Part shown: positions 36,420 through 46,002 of the stretch, in pieces
Position numbering within the stretch: position 1 is the stretch's first letter
Layout: each line of letters begins with the position of its first letter
Assembly (NCBI GenBank): GCA_016806645.1
Contig: JACSYO010001521.1
Span: 172,501-236,500, forward strand
Length of the DNA: 64,000 bases
Origin: Ophiodon elongatus
Lineage: Eukaryota; Chordata; Actinopteri; Perciformes; Hexagrammidae
Direction of reading: 5' to 3'
Program-made: the position numbers and the translations under genes
The notes under the pieces: generated by a model
What the model was told of the DNA's origin: nothing
Databases searched by the model: none
What the model saw: only the letters and a program-made list of their open reading frames with translations

Positions 36420-36716
36420 TAACAGGGTTACGGCACGTTTGATGCATGTGACGTAACTGGTTCATGCCGTTAGAGTAGTAAGCAGAATAGTGGCAGAAAG
36501 TTAAGACTACTAATAACCGTGGCGTAGGATATGGTAGAACAATGGTAGTAAGAGGAGGAAATGGCATCGGCAATAGCGATTCGACCACTAGTAATGAAAG
36601 CAGCGGTGGATGTCAGGCGGGACTACGGTCCGGATACAATCGCGATCCATGAAAACCTGTGGGACGATAAGTACGAAGACATGATCAGGCAAAGTTAGTG
36701 ATGCTGGTGCATAAGG
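36420..36716 (-). mobile_element. old, diverged L2 3' UTR piece inside the DIRS-like element
   Basis: AACAGGGTTAC, ATCGGCAATAGCGATTCGAC, GTCAGGCGGGACTACGGTCC and GATCCATGAAAACCTGTGGG follow the order of the L2 UTR module at 32860-33060 at clearly lower identity. Many of the differences put G or C where the other copies have A or T. Confidence 0.6.
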
Positions 36717-36719
36717 AAC

Positions 36720-37115
36720 AAAGAAATGAAGGGATGAAGGGTCGGGGGGGGGGGGCGGTCGAAGAATGAAGGAATGAAGAAATTAAGGGATGAAGGGATT
36801 GGGGTCAAGGGGTGGAGGATGTAGAGATCGGGGTGAGGAGGTAGAGTTATGAAGCGGAAAGGGGTCGAGGGGGAAGGGATGTAGGGATGGGGTCGAGGGG
36901 GAAGGGATGTAGGGATGGGGTCAAGGGGGAAGGGATGTAGGGATGGGGTCGAGGGGGAAGGGATGTAGGGATGGGGTCGAGGGGGGAAGGGATGTAGGGA
37001 TGGGGTCGAGGGGGGAAGGGATGTAGGGATTGGGGTCACAGGTTGAGGGATGTAGAGATGGGGTCAAGGGAAGAAGAGATGGGGGGGGGGGGGTCGAAGG
37101 ATTAAGGGTAGAAGA
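36720..37115. repeat. G-rich ~30-bp minisatellite
   Basis: Tandem units of about 29-31 bp built on GGGATGTAGGGATGGGGTCG, clearest at 36860-37030, flanked by poly-G runs (36747-36756, 37081-37093). It lies between the reverse transcriptase and the recombinase. Similar phrasing (GGGATGTAGGGGGGAAGG) occurs once near the left end of the element, at about 34888. Confidence 0.9.
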
Positions 37116-37309
37116 GCCATGATGAACCGCTGACATCCGGTCGAGACTGGGGAAGCGGGACTCATGAGCTTCATGGAGTCGGGTGCGAGTGGACGTTGTC
37201 CGGTATCGTTAGGGTTGGGATGGATGTGCGACCTGGGAGGCCGAGTTCCTGCGGTGCAGGAGTTAGTGTGTGAGCTGTGTGCTGGGGTTAAGGAAGGCAG
37301 TGTTGCCGG

Positions 37310-37550
37310 TGGGGAAATCGTCTAAGAGATGGATGACGTACGTGACGTTTATCGGGGTCCGGCCGAGAGCGTCGGATAAGTGATCGAAAGAATTTCGGGA
37401 TGCACTGCACCCCGAAGGACTGACACGTGGTTAAGCAGTATGCTTCCGGCCGGTGGGAACCGAAAGGCGGGTTGGGTGGGATGAACTTTGAAGCGATGGG
37501 CTCCTGGTCTGCGAGGCGGATGGGGTCGATTATTACGTACTAAGCGGTGG
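37310..37550 (-). pseudogene. DIRS-like reverse transcriptase remnant
   Basis: Minus strand, two frames. One gives PIASKFIPPNPPFGSHRPEA and TCQSFGVQCIPKFFRSLI, matching the C-x-PFG...P-K-x-F block of DIRS enzymes. The other gives INVTYVIHLLDDFPTGN, with the catalytic LLDDF box at 37314-37334. Both aspartates survive, but a frameshift separates the blocks. Confidence 0.72.
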
Positions 37551-37559
37551 CGTATGGTG

Positions 37560-38670
37560 GACGGGGAGGAGCTGTGAGGTTACGTATAGTGGCCGGATGG
37601 GATGGTGCGCCGCGAGCTCGCAATTCGGGGAAGAGCAAGCTGGGAAAATCCGACTATATGGCTTGGGATCTCTGTTCCCCGGTATGTTCCTAATTGGACT
37701 GCTGCGAGCGAGCTGCGGCTTTAGATGCGAAAGTAGACTGGTACGTATAAAAGGTTGCCACCGAACTGCGGGGTCGGGTCGAGGTCGTGAAAGGTAGTCC
37801 GCCGACTCGGGCCTGCGGTCTGAAGAGGCTGGCCAATTATGTTGCGGTGCTAGGGGAAAGAGTAGGCGAATAAGACTGTTGTGCCTTGGAGTAGGTGTGA
37901 AGTGGCTGGGTGCAGCGCGGCCAAGAGCGGTTAGCGATGCGCTGGGGATTGCGTGAAGATGGATTTGTTTAATTGAGAAAGGTTAGTTTAGTTTCTCGCG
38001 GGAATCCGTTGCCTGAGCGTGTGGCGTGGTTGGTGGTCGGGTGGATGCGACTCGGCGCGCTAAAGGTAATGCGGTGGCTAAAGTGAAACTGGTAGGTGGA
38101 AATAAGTCGGAAGGACGCTGGAACTGGCTGCTGGCTAAGCTGTGGAAAAACGGGGGAGCAGTTAGGGTGGGATGAGTAGCGTTAGTGGTGATACGACCTG
38201 GCCCTCTGAAAGGACTGGTGTGGATGGCTGGGTTCCTCCGTCCACTTTGGTGCAACCCCGGGCAAGACCCCTGACTAAGAGTTGCTCCTGTAGCTGCGTC
38301 ATTTCCCGTGGATCCTTGTTGGATCAGTCTGTGCAGTAGGGGTAGCAAGCGTCGAGGTGGGAGGAGCCGGCCGAGGTGGGTGCGGTGTGGAAGGCAGAAG
38401 CAAGAGAACAGAAGAGGATGCTGGAGGCCCGTGAATGGGTTGGTAGTGAAGTCTGGGGAAAATAAATTGCAAGGTGAGATGTGTCTGTTACAGAGGCAGC
38501 TTGAAGAGGGTGGGATACGACCTGGCCCTCTGAAAGGACTGGTGTGGATGGCCGGGTTTCTCCGGCCGTGAGATGCGTTGTGATGCCATCGGCGCTGTGA
38601 CTGGAGCGGCGCTTGGAAACCGGAAGTGCTCTGAGCGCTCAGAGAGCGCGAGTGATGTGCTGAGAGTCCG
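37560..38670 (-). other. presumed gag region of the DIRS-like element
   Basis: This is high-GC sequence upstream of the reverse transcriptase in the same orientation. A 121-codon minus-strand frame at 37983-38348 is rich in P, S, T and R, without a domain I recognise. A block of about 55 bp (GATACGACCTGGCCCTCTGA onward) occurs at 38191-38245 and again at 38514-38570, an internal duplication. Calling it gag rests on position alone. Confidence 0.4.
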
Positions 38671-38675
38671 TGAAT

Positions 38676-38730
38676 AGTTTGAAAAGTTATCTTTTCAAAC
38701 TATTAGTTTGAAAAGTTATCTTTTCAAACT
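38676..38730. repeat. tandem pair of 26-bp hairpins
   Basis: AGTTTGAAAAG-TTAT-CTTTTCAAACT occurs at 38676-38701 and again at 38705-38730, a perfect 11-bp stem with a 4-base loop duplicated with a 29-bp period. It lies in the upstream non-coding part of the DIRS-like element. Confidence 0.95.
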
Positions 38731-39227
38731 CAGGCTGATGCTGTTGCGTTGGATGGTTGCATTCTTCGGTCGAGAGACTGTCCGCTCAGAAAAGTGGGAT
38801 ATGTAGAGATTTTCGGAGCGTCGGAATGGTGGATGAGGGTCGCGGTGGTTTTGCCCGTCGTTCGAGCGCCTGGGTCTCCGGCGGGTGGGAGAGCGGCGTG
38901 GAGGACGCCGAAGTCGGGATCTCCTCATCTGGCTTGTATGGAAGGCGAGGGCCGACAACTTCGGGGTTGTCGGAGGAATGATGCCGAGAGCCGCGGGGAT
39001 TGTGGATGGGTAAACGCAGCCGAGGATGCTGGCAACGAAGCGTGGGAAGAGAAGGAGGGGGCTCCGGGACTTCAGGATGTAGCTGGTCGTCCGGGAGGGT
39101 CGGGGAAGAGCGTTTGGGTCAGGTAAGCGGTTTGAGATTGTGCTCGTCTGTCGCACGTCGTGTCGGAACTGAGTCAAAGAGGAAGTGGACGGGTTCCTTG
39201 TGCTTAAGTACTTATGGCTGAGTTCGG

Positions 39228-39248
39228 GGCGTGGCCTTCGTTTCCGAA
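39228..39248. repeat. right terminal inverted repeat of the DIRS-like element
   Basis: GGCGTGGCCTTCGTTTCCGAA, partner of 34759-34779 with 16 of 21 positions paired. Confidence 0.6.
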
Positions 39249-39260
39249 CTATGTTCTGTA

Positions 39261-39705
39261 AAACATCATATATAGCAGGGTTTACAGCTGTTTCTAAGGT
39301 TACTCTATTTGAGGATAGATCGGTACTGTTTGAGGGTAGGAGATTATTAATCTTGTCTCTAATAGTTAGAATCTTATCATTGAAGAAGCTCATGAAGTCA
39401 TTACTACTGACGGCTCAACAGATCTGTCAGTCTCTGTCAGCCTGGCTACAGAGCTGAAGAGAAACCTGGGGTTGTTCTTATTCTTCTCTATTATTGATGA
39501 GTAATAGGCTGCTCTGGCATTACGGAGGGCCTTCTTATAAGTTTTAAGACTATCTCGCCAAACTAACCCAGATTCTTCTAAATTGGTGGAACGCCATATC
39601 CTTTCAAGCTTTGGCGATGTTTGCTTTAATTTGTGGGTTTGAGGGTTAAACCATGGAGCGAACTTCCTTTGTTTTATTCCCTTCTTTTTTAGAGGAGCTA
39701 TAGAA
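39261..39705 (-). pseudogene. L2-type LINE, region before the reverse transcriptase
   Basis: The minus-strand frame gives PLKKKGIKQRKFAPWFNPQT, LEESGLVWRDSLKTYKKALR, AYYSSIIEKNKNNPRFLFSS, then after a frame change FFNDKILTIRDKINNLLPS. This matches 62900-63360 in the long L2. It is the upstream part of the copy continued at 34094-34755. The copy is cut at GAGGAGCTATAG near 39703. Confidence 0.88.
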
Positions 39706-39914
39706 AACTTACTCATCACTTACACCTAAGTTTCCAACAAGCTACTACAATCCAGTTACATTGTAGTTTAGGTCACAGATGGTTACGGTTCTTGTTAAAG
39801 CCTGCCAATCCCAGTGAACAAGACAAGATCAGTACACAGCCTTAGACTAAATTCTTCTGGCACTTAAAATAGTTAGCGGTAGAGGAATGATAACAGGGTG
39901 ACATACCCTCTACC

Positions 39915-40125
39915 TGCCACCGTATCACTTGGGGTAGACCCAGAACACATTGGAGAGATTACATATCTCGTCTGGCATGGGAACGCCTCTGGGTTCCCCA
40001 GGAGGAACTGGAAAGTGTTGCTGGGGAGAGGCACGTCTGTAATACCCTTCTAAGCTGGCTGCCCCTGCGACCTGGCCCCTGATAAGCAGAAGCAAATGGA
40101 TTGATGGATGGATGGATATAAGAGA
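39915..40125 (+). mobile_element. LINE 3' end (GGATGG-ending family)
   Basis: GGTAGACCCAGAACACATTG, GGCATGGGAACGCCTCTGGG, TTCCCCAGGAGGAACTGG and GATAAGCAGAAGCAAATGGA followed by TGGATGG units match the 3' end seen on the minus strand at 19307-19531. Nothing upstream remains. Confidence 0.85.
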
Positions 40126-40279
40126 GTATTATGGTAGCATGTTGGGTAGAATACTCATGGTCAGAAGCTGTAGCTAAAGCGGCCCAGTCTTCTGCAGTAC
40201 ATGATACACCCAGAACCAAGTGGATGTGGAGGTCAGGGTGCTGGACAGATATATGCACCTGAAAGCCATGTTGGCTTTT

Positions 40280-41270
40280 CAAAATCAAAATCTTTCCCTA
40301 ACTAACACAAAGAAATAAGAGTCACTTTCATCTTTAAATGTATCCAACATTAACGTTTACATCTAGTCGGTTACTGCAGCTGCAAAGTTTAAACCTCTAC
40401 AAAATGATAGCACAATATGTGAACACTCTCTCTGCAAAGCTTGACTTTGATAAAGTGAAGCAGAAAAGAATGAGAGTTTTTTTAGTACAGACAGGTCTCC
40501 ACAATAGCCGTTTGGCACAATGTCTGCCATTTGAATTTTCTCATGTACCAAGCTATATATTTCACTTGTATATCACTCTATACATCCAAATACAGCAGTT
40601 TGGGGCTTTTTTATGTTCCCATTCAAAAATAACTAGGTGCGTAATGGAGATTTTCTCAGCGCCAGCTGCTTATGGATACGCACGGCGATAACTCAGCAAC
40701 GGATTGGTCGATTTCTATGAAAGATACCTCCTTTGAATAGCCTATATAATTGAACTATACCCACCAAAATGAGATTGAAAGCACTGTTAGCCAATCAGAA
40801 TCAGCAAGGTGCAGTCCTCTGTCAAACACTCGCTCCGATTCACTGATTTTCTCTCCCACCCCATGTGGGTAATCTGATACTAAACCAGCCAGGAATGATT
40901 TCCTGCGCAACACAGGAACTACGTCAACATTTAGCAATGTGGAAATAACAAGCAAAATGGGAATTTAGCTGTGTAACATCCAGAGTAAGTGAAATTCTTC
41001 CACAATCGCTCACAAAATATGTTTTTGATGCTTGGCTTTATTGGCTGATATCGCGCTGATGCTGTGTGATAGAGAGATTTGATGAATATCTTGTGAATCT
41101 GTGGATTGTCTGCGTTCTAGGGAGCTACCGTGTTTGTTTTTAGCACAAAGCTAACTAACTCACGAGTCACAAAGCTTTTGCGAAATATTAATATTAATAT
41201 TTGGTTGTTCATGTAGTTTGTGTTTGAGTTGTGTTTGGAGCATGTACAACTGGCTTATATATTATTTTAG
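40280..41270 (+). repeat. unclassified ~1-kb repeat, copy A
   Basis: It shares, in the same order, many blocks with the minus strand of 57010-58045: GTTTAAACCT, GCACAATATGTGAACACTC, TTGACTTTGATAAAGTGAAG, ACAGACAGGTCT, AAGCTATATATTTCACTT, TGAGATTGAAAGCACTGTTA with GCCAAT, AAAGCTAACT and GTTGTGTTTGGAGCATGTAC. Between blocks the two copies differ in length and sequence. No transposase or polymerase motif is seen, so class and ends are unknown. Confidence 0.75.
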
Positions 41271-41677
41271 CCCAGTTTTTTTATTTATTTAATTTAATTT
41301 TTTATTTTAATCTTTCATGATGAGGGAACTGATTCAATGCTCGTTTGGATAACAGCACATGTTCTTGGTATGGCAGGCACAAGAAAATAAGAATAATCTT
41401 TAGGTTTATACTGGAAGGTACAGAATGAAAATCCTAAACCTCAATCTGTAATTCGAGCTAGACTCAACGAAAAACATTTAGAAATAGTGCTCATGCCACC
41501 ACCACTGGTGACATGTGTACTAACACTAACACACCATCGTGGGCCGGAAGTTCGGGCCACCAACTCGGGGACTGGGAAGGAGTACCCCTTGCCCGTGAGG
41601 CTACGTGGCCCAACCAAAGCCAGGCGGGTCTCATAAAACGGGTTGAGGGTTGGGTCCATAGTCTGGTCGGTTCGTTC
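41271..41677. other. unassigned sequence
   Basis: A T-rich stretch, then sequence around 41520-41677 with no recognised feature. Confidence 0.4.
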
Positions 41678-42000
41678 TGTCACAGAGGTCCCAAAAAAGG
41701 GAACAGGTGAATGGACCCAAATGCTGCAGAGAGATGAGGGAGCCGAGGAACGGTGCAGGAGTCATTTTATTGAAGCAAAAAAACGACAGGAGCAGGGATA
41801 CAAATAGCCAAAGAACTAGATGAACCGACAAGGAGGTAGGAGACAAACAAGGTTTAAATACATAGGGAAGGTGCAGGTGATCAGACACAGGAGGATTCAA
41901 TTAGGAGACAATCACAAGGATAGGAAGTGAAGTGAAACGAGGAAACACGAGACAGGGAAATTCAAAATAAAACAGGAAAACTAACTAACAAAACCCGACA
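41678..42000 (-). mobile_element. solo LTR-like element
   Basis: Read on the minus strand, it begins TGTCGGGTTTTG and ends CTCTGTGACA, giving TG...CA ends. Inside are a TATTTAAACC box and then a CAATAAAATGA polyadenylation signal about 100 bp later, the U3-R-U5 order of an LTR. CAGCATTTGGGTCC near the end matches 32310-32330. A GATA microsatellite starts at its right edge, so a target duplication cannot be read there. Confidence 0.6.
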
Positions 42001-42053
42001 GATAGATAGATAGATAGATAGGTAGACAGATATGTCGATACATAGACAGATAG

Positions 42054-42088
<35 letters not shown>
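42001..42088. repeat. (GATA)n microsatellite
   Basis: Imperfect GATA units at 42001-42050, then a pure run to 42088. Confidence 0.95.
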
Positions 42089-42089
<1 letters not shown>

Positions 42090-42499
42090 CAGAAAATACA
42101 ATCACCAATATGATCTAATGCAATCCAATAGAACAGCCTTGCAATACAAACCTTGTATACTGGCTTTTTGATGACGCTGTGTCAATTGCTATTTCCAGTT
42201 GTGGCTGTGGCTGGTAATGCTGCAATATATTGAAATGTGTGTCTAATTTTTACTTATATACAATAGGGGTGTTGTATATTAAAAAACATAATATTAGAAG
42301 CGTGGCCAGAAGTAACTTAGACATATTTCGTAAAATATGTCATAACACAGTAAACATAATTTTATGAAGCAAAGAACTGCTGCACATACTAAGATGATAG
42401 AAAAAGCTTCAAACTAATTAAAAAGCAGACTGAAGGGGGAGAGAGGTAGCAGCTGGGGGTTTGTGAATCCTGCTATGGACAATAGTTTGAGCCTTAAGC
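42089..42499. other. unassigned sequence
   Basis: No gene or repeat recognised. Confidence 0.5.
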
Positions 42500-42500
42500 T

Positions 42501-42568
<68 letters not shown>

Positions 42569-42694
42569 ATATCAAATGCCACTTGCATTTTTCTGATCCA
42601 CAGGGACACAACTTGGCACCCACTGGAACCTTCTCTCACTGTGACAGTTTCAGCTCACTGATTTACTTGCAGTGTGTGTGTGTGTGTGTATATA

Positions 42695-42735
<41 letters not shown>
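42500..42735. repeat. two (GT)n microsatellites
   Basis: A pure GT run at about 42503-42567 and an interrupted GT/GTATAT run at 42673-42735, separated by about 105 bp of unique sequence. Confidence 0.95.
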
Positions 42736-42736
<1 letters not shown>

Positions 42737-45334
42737 CATGGGCCTGCCTACATATGTATGTGTTATTGTGTCCATAACGACTTCTCTCTCCTCCCTTCGC
42801 AGCCACACTGTTGTCTGTTTGAGGGATTCAACATGAGCGCTTCAACAGCCCACTATGCTCATTACACACACTCATACACACAAACAGAGCGAGGACGACC
42901 CCAGGGATTGTCTTTGTCAAGTCACTCTGCCCTTTTCCCTTTTCTCTACTCTCTTTTTTTCTCTTTCTCCCTCTCCACAGCGGTTCAGAACCAGCTCTTT
43001 ATTTCTCTCCTCTCTCTCTCTGCCTTCTCTTTGTCATCTCCTGGCTTTTACAAAGGAGCCGAGGTCAGAGAAGGTCACAGACGTACAGTTTTGTGTCCTC
43101 CCCTCTCTTCCACCTGCTCTCTTCTGTGTGTTCTGATCCTGCCCAGGAAACCTGTCCACCCCGATGAGGACCTGAGGAAGGACAGGGAGGAGTAGCTGCC
43201 ATATCCTCAACACCAAATGTAAAAGCACAGTCTATGAATTATTCAGAAAATACACACTCATTTCATTTTTTTTTTCATTTTTTAAACCTTGTATGTACTC
43301 AGTAATTCTCTGTGCATTTAACACAGACAATTTGACACATTGTATGTTACACTAAATTAATACAAATTCCTTTAACCTAAAATAAAGATTAGCCTAATTA
43401 GTTAAATTTGTCTTAAAATGATGTCACAATTTTAATTAAAAATCTTATTATAGATTTATTTTGAGATTTAACCAGGATTCAAACCAAAATATTATCAATG
43501 TAACCAGTCCTGATTTAACAAGGTGGGTGGCCAGACCTGCCCCCCCCCACACACACACACACCTCCCCACGGACATTGTTGCAGGACACCTTAAACATAC
43601 CTGTAGTCATGTCTCGTCTAAAATATTTTGTGACAGAGGGGCGGCTTGGTCTGGGGGTGGATCTTCAGCAGCACTGTATGATCATAGACATATAATAGGG
43701 ATATTATAGGAATACTGCAGGTTGCAGTGCGTCTCTATGAACCTCTCGCTCCTCCACAACTACAAGTTGCTCCTTGTCACATTGATCATGAAGTTGAGAC
43801 CACTGTATAGAATGTTTAGGCTATTAGAGAATACTATAAACTCAGACGAGGCTGAAAGAAGCACAATTATGAAATCTGTCTGACAGTGCCATGCGTTTAT
43901 GAACACACAGCAGAGTTAGGTACTGGACCGGCCCATACATTCTAACTTGCCCAAACCTCAGTCGTTAATAATGGCATATGCTCATGTTCAACGTAACGAG
44001 AAGAAAAAAACTGTTCAGAGAAGTTTACAAATCTGTTTGTAAAGAGAACCACGGGTTTGTAAAAGACACATGTTGAGTTTCCCTGCGTCCTATGGGTTTG
44101 TGTCACATGTTGAACGCTGACAGTTTCCATACTGCACTTTGTCATCTAACATCACTCCGCTGAGCCTAATGGGAACCTCAGGATGTTTACGTCTCCCAGC
44201 AGCTCTTATAGAATGACGCTCGGTGTTAATTAAACACCGTGCAGCTGAATTCCACCATGACCAATTTAATGCATCCTGTCTGGTTGGGAGGTAAGAATGG
44301 TTTGTCAGATGGGAACTGTCTGTCTGAAGACACAACGTCCGAGGGGACCGCAGTGGCAGACGGACCGACTAAGAATAGCAGCGTCAGACTGACAGGATGG
44401 GTGGATAGAGGACCAATTCACGCCTGTGCTGATGAGAAAATACTGCTGGAAATAAGGCATTACATTTTTTTTTACCTCTGGTATATTTTATACAGACAGG
44501 TACAAACAATGCAGTGACCACATAGATCATTTTATAAATAAATATGAAAAAGATCTAAAAAAGTCTAATTCATGTATATGAATAAATTACAGGTGCTTGA
44601 CTTGTAGCAAATATTACAGATCTTTAAAGTTGATAACATTTTGACCTGTAATTATTGGACCTCTAGCCCACCAAATAGCACCCATAATTTTGCAGTAGTA
44701 GTGGAGTTGAGTTTTTAGGGTTCATCATCACCTCTGTGATGCAGAAATTCTATGTTAACAGATTTGTAATTTCAGACAACAGTGAAACTGATGATATGTT
44801 ACCAGTTATGCTGATGAGGTAATTAATGAAATACATTAGGGGAGAGCCCAGATGAATAGGGAACAATATTGAACGAATACATATCACCATGAAACTTCAC
44901 CAGCTGATTACTTACATTAAGAAAATATTTTTTTATGTTTAAATATGCTAAATAGACATGATTAAATATGTGCTAATTTGCATAACTTATCAGAAAAGAA
45001 ATCTGAATATTGGAAAAGGCAGGTTGAATTTTTTTCTTCATTTTGTTGACATATTAGTCAAATACCTTTACAAAGGAAATATTAGATATCTCTATGTATC
45101 ACCATGTTTTTAGGACTTAAACGAATAATATATGAACAAACCCCTGAGTAGAAACTTTCAGAATATAGATAGGCACCAGCCTTTCAGGAGGAAAAGAGAA
45201 TTACCATTATCTTGGAAGCAGCCAGCTTATAAAGCCTCCCACCAGGTGACACCAATCTACCAATGAGGAGCCAAGTAATCAGAGAGGGCTGAAAGAGGAA
45301 ATCAGAAGTAGACCAAAACAGAAAGTCTGTTGGT
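42736..45334. other. unassigned sequence
   Basis: About 2.6 kb with no supported gene. It includes pyrimidine-rich sequence at 42780-43030, a short CA tract at 43552-43562 and a small palindrome CGGTGTTAATTAAACACCG at 44220-44238. An A+T-rich block at 44820-45180 reads like a dispersed repeat, but has no partner in the window. Confidence 0.45.
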
Positions 45335-45495
45335 GGGTGTTGTGGCTAACACATAGCCTCACAGCAAGAGGGGCCCGGGTTCGATCCGGTCCCCTCTTGC
45401 TGGACGGCCCTTCTGTGTGGAGTGTGCATGTTCTACCCGTGTCAGTGTGGGTTCTCTCCAGGTTCTCTGCTTCCTCCTTCAGTCCACAAACATGG
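45335..45495 (+). mobile_element. tRNA-derived SINE (second family), 5' half
   Basis: An A-box-like TGGCTAACACAT is followed by a B box GGTTCGATCC at 45378-45387, then GTGTGGAGTGTGCATGTTCT with ACCCGTGT, and AGTCCACAAACATG. Its second half is at 46003-46185, beyond an inserted SINE. An 11-bp inverted repeat (AGCAAGAGGGG at 45363-45373, CCCCTCTTGCT at 45391-45401) encloses the B box, like an exaggerated T-arm. Confidence 0.83.
45378..45387 (+). promoter_or_regulatory. RNA polymerase III B box of the split SINE
   Basis: GGTTCGATCC matches the consensus and is centred in a perfect 11-bp stem. Confidence 0.8.
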
Positions 45496-46002
45496 ATGGA
45501 TGGTAAATGGACCTGTACTTGTACAGATCTTTTCTAGTCTTCCGACAACTCAAAGTGATTTAACACTACATGTCATCATTCACCCATTCACACACTTCAT
45601 TCACCCATTCACACACTGATGGGAGGGGCTAAGGTGCCACCTGCCCATCAGTAACAACACACACACAAACAACCACCCCCACAAACACACAACACTGATG
45701 GGAGGGGCTAAGGTGCCACCCCCACAAGTAGCTAACATTCACACACTGATGGGAGGAGCTAAGGTGCCACCTGCCCATCAGGAGTAGCTAACATTCACAC
45801 ACTGATGGGAGGAGCTAAGGTGCCACCTGCCCATCAGGAGTAGCTAACATTCACACACCGTAGACACAGCTACGGGAGACATTTGGGTTAAGTGTCTTGC
45901 CCAAGGACACATCGACATGGGCTAGTGGAGCCGGGGTTCAAACCGACGATCCTCTGATTGAAGGACGACCTGCTCACCACTAAGCCACAGTCGCTCACAT
46001 GC
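45496..46002 (-). mobile_element. tRNA-derived SINE inserted in the other SINE
   Basis: Read on the minus strand: GCGACTGTGGCTTAGTGGTG, AGGTCGTCCTTCAATCAGAG, B box GGTTTGAACCCC (45933-45944), GTGTCCTTGGGCAAGACACT, the AGGTGGCACCTTAGCTCCTC module and an end near GTACAGGTCCATTTACCATC. It is the same family as 15968-16141 and 18897-19208. ACATG occurs at both junctions with the host SINE (AAACATG, CTCACATG), a possible target duplication. Internal expansion makes it longer than the others. Confidence 0.87.
45618..45860. repeat. 56-bp internal tandem repeat of the SINE
   Basis: The unit with ACTGATGGGAGGAGCTAAGG and TGCCACCTGCCCATCA repeats with an exact 56-bp step (for example 45731, 45787, 45843). 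Two looser copies stand upstream. Confidence 0.92.

Larger units (their letters stand above)
34756..39260 (-). mobile_element. DIRS-order (tyrosine-recombinase) retrotransposon inserted in an L2
   Basis: A 4.5-kb minus-strand block interrupts an L2. It holds, in order, a probable gag region, a damaged reverse transcriptase (about 37310-37550) and a tyrosine recombinase (35740-36409) where an ordinary LTR element would carry integrase. The outer 21 bp form an imperfect inverted repeat (34759-34779 against 39228-39248, 16 of 21 matches). The L2 can be followed from GACATCTAA on the left to CATCATATATAGCAGGG on the right with no clear target duplication, as expected for recombinase-mediated insertion. 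The recombinase wording (HSFRIGAAS, TKTNQHGPP) is that of the DIRS/Ngaro group; which clade is open. Stops and frameshifts make it inactive. Confidence 0.82.

Noticed and set aside
36695..37136. Proline-rich minus-strand protein (PSTPSLHPFP repeats)
   Set aside because: It is the translation of the G-rich ~30-bp minisatellite.
34756..39260. Endogenous retrovirus or Gypsy element
   Set aside because: There is no protease, no integrase DDE core and no direct LTRs; a tyrosine recombinase is present instead.
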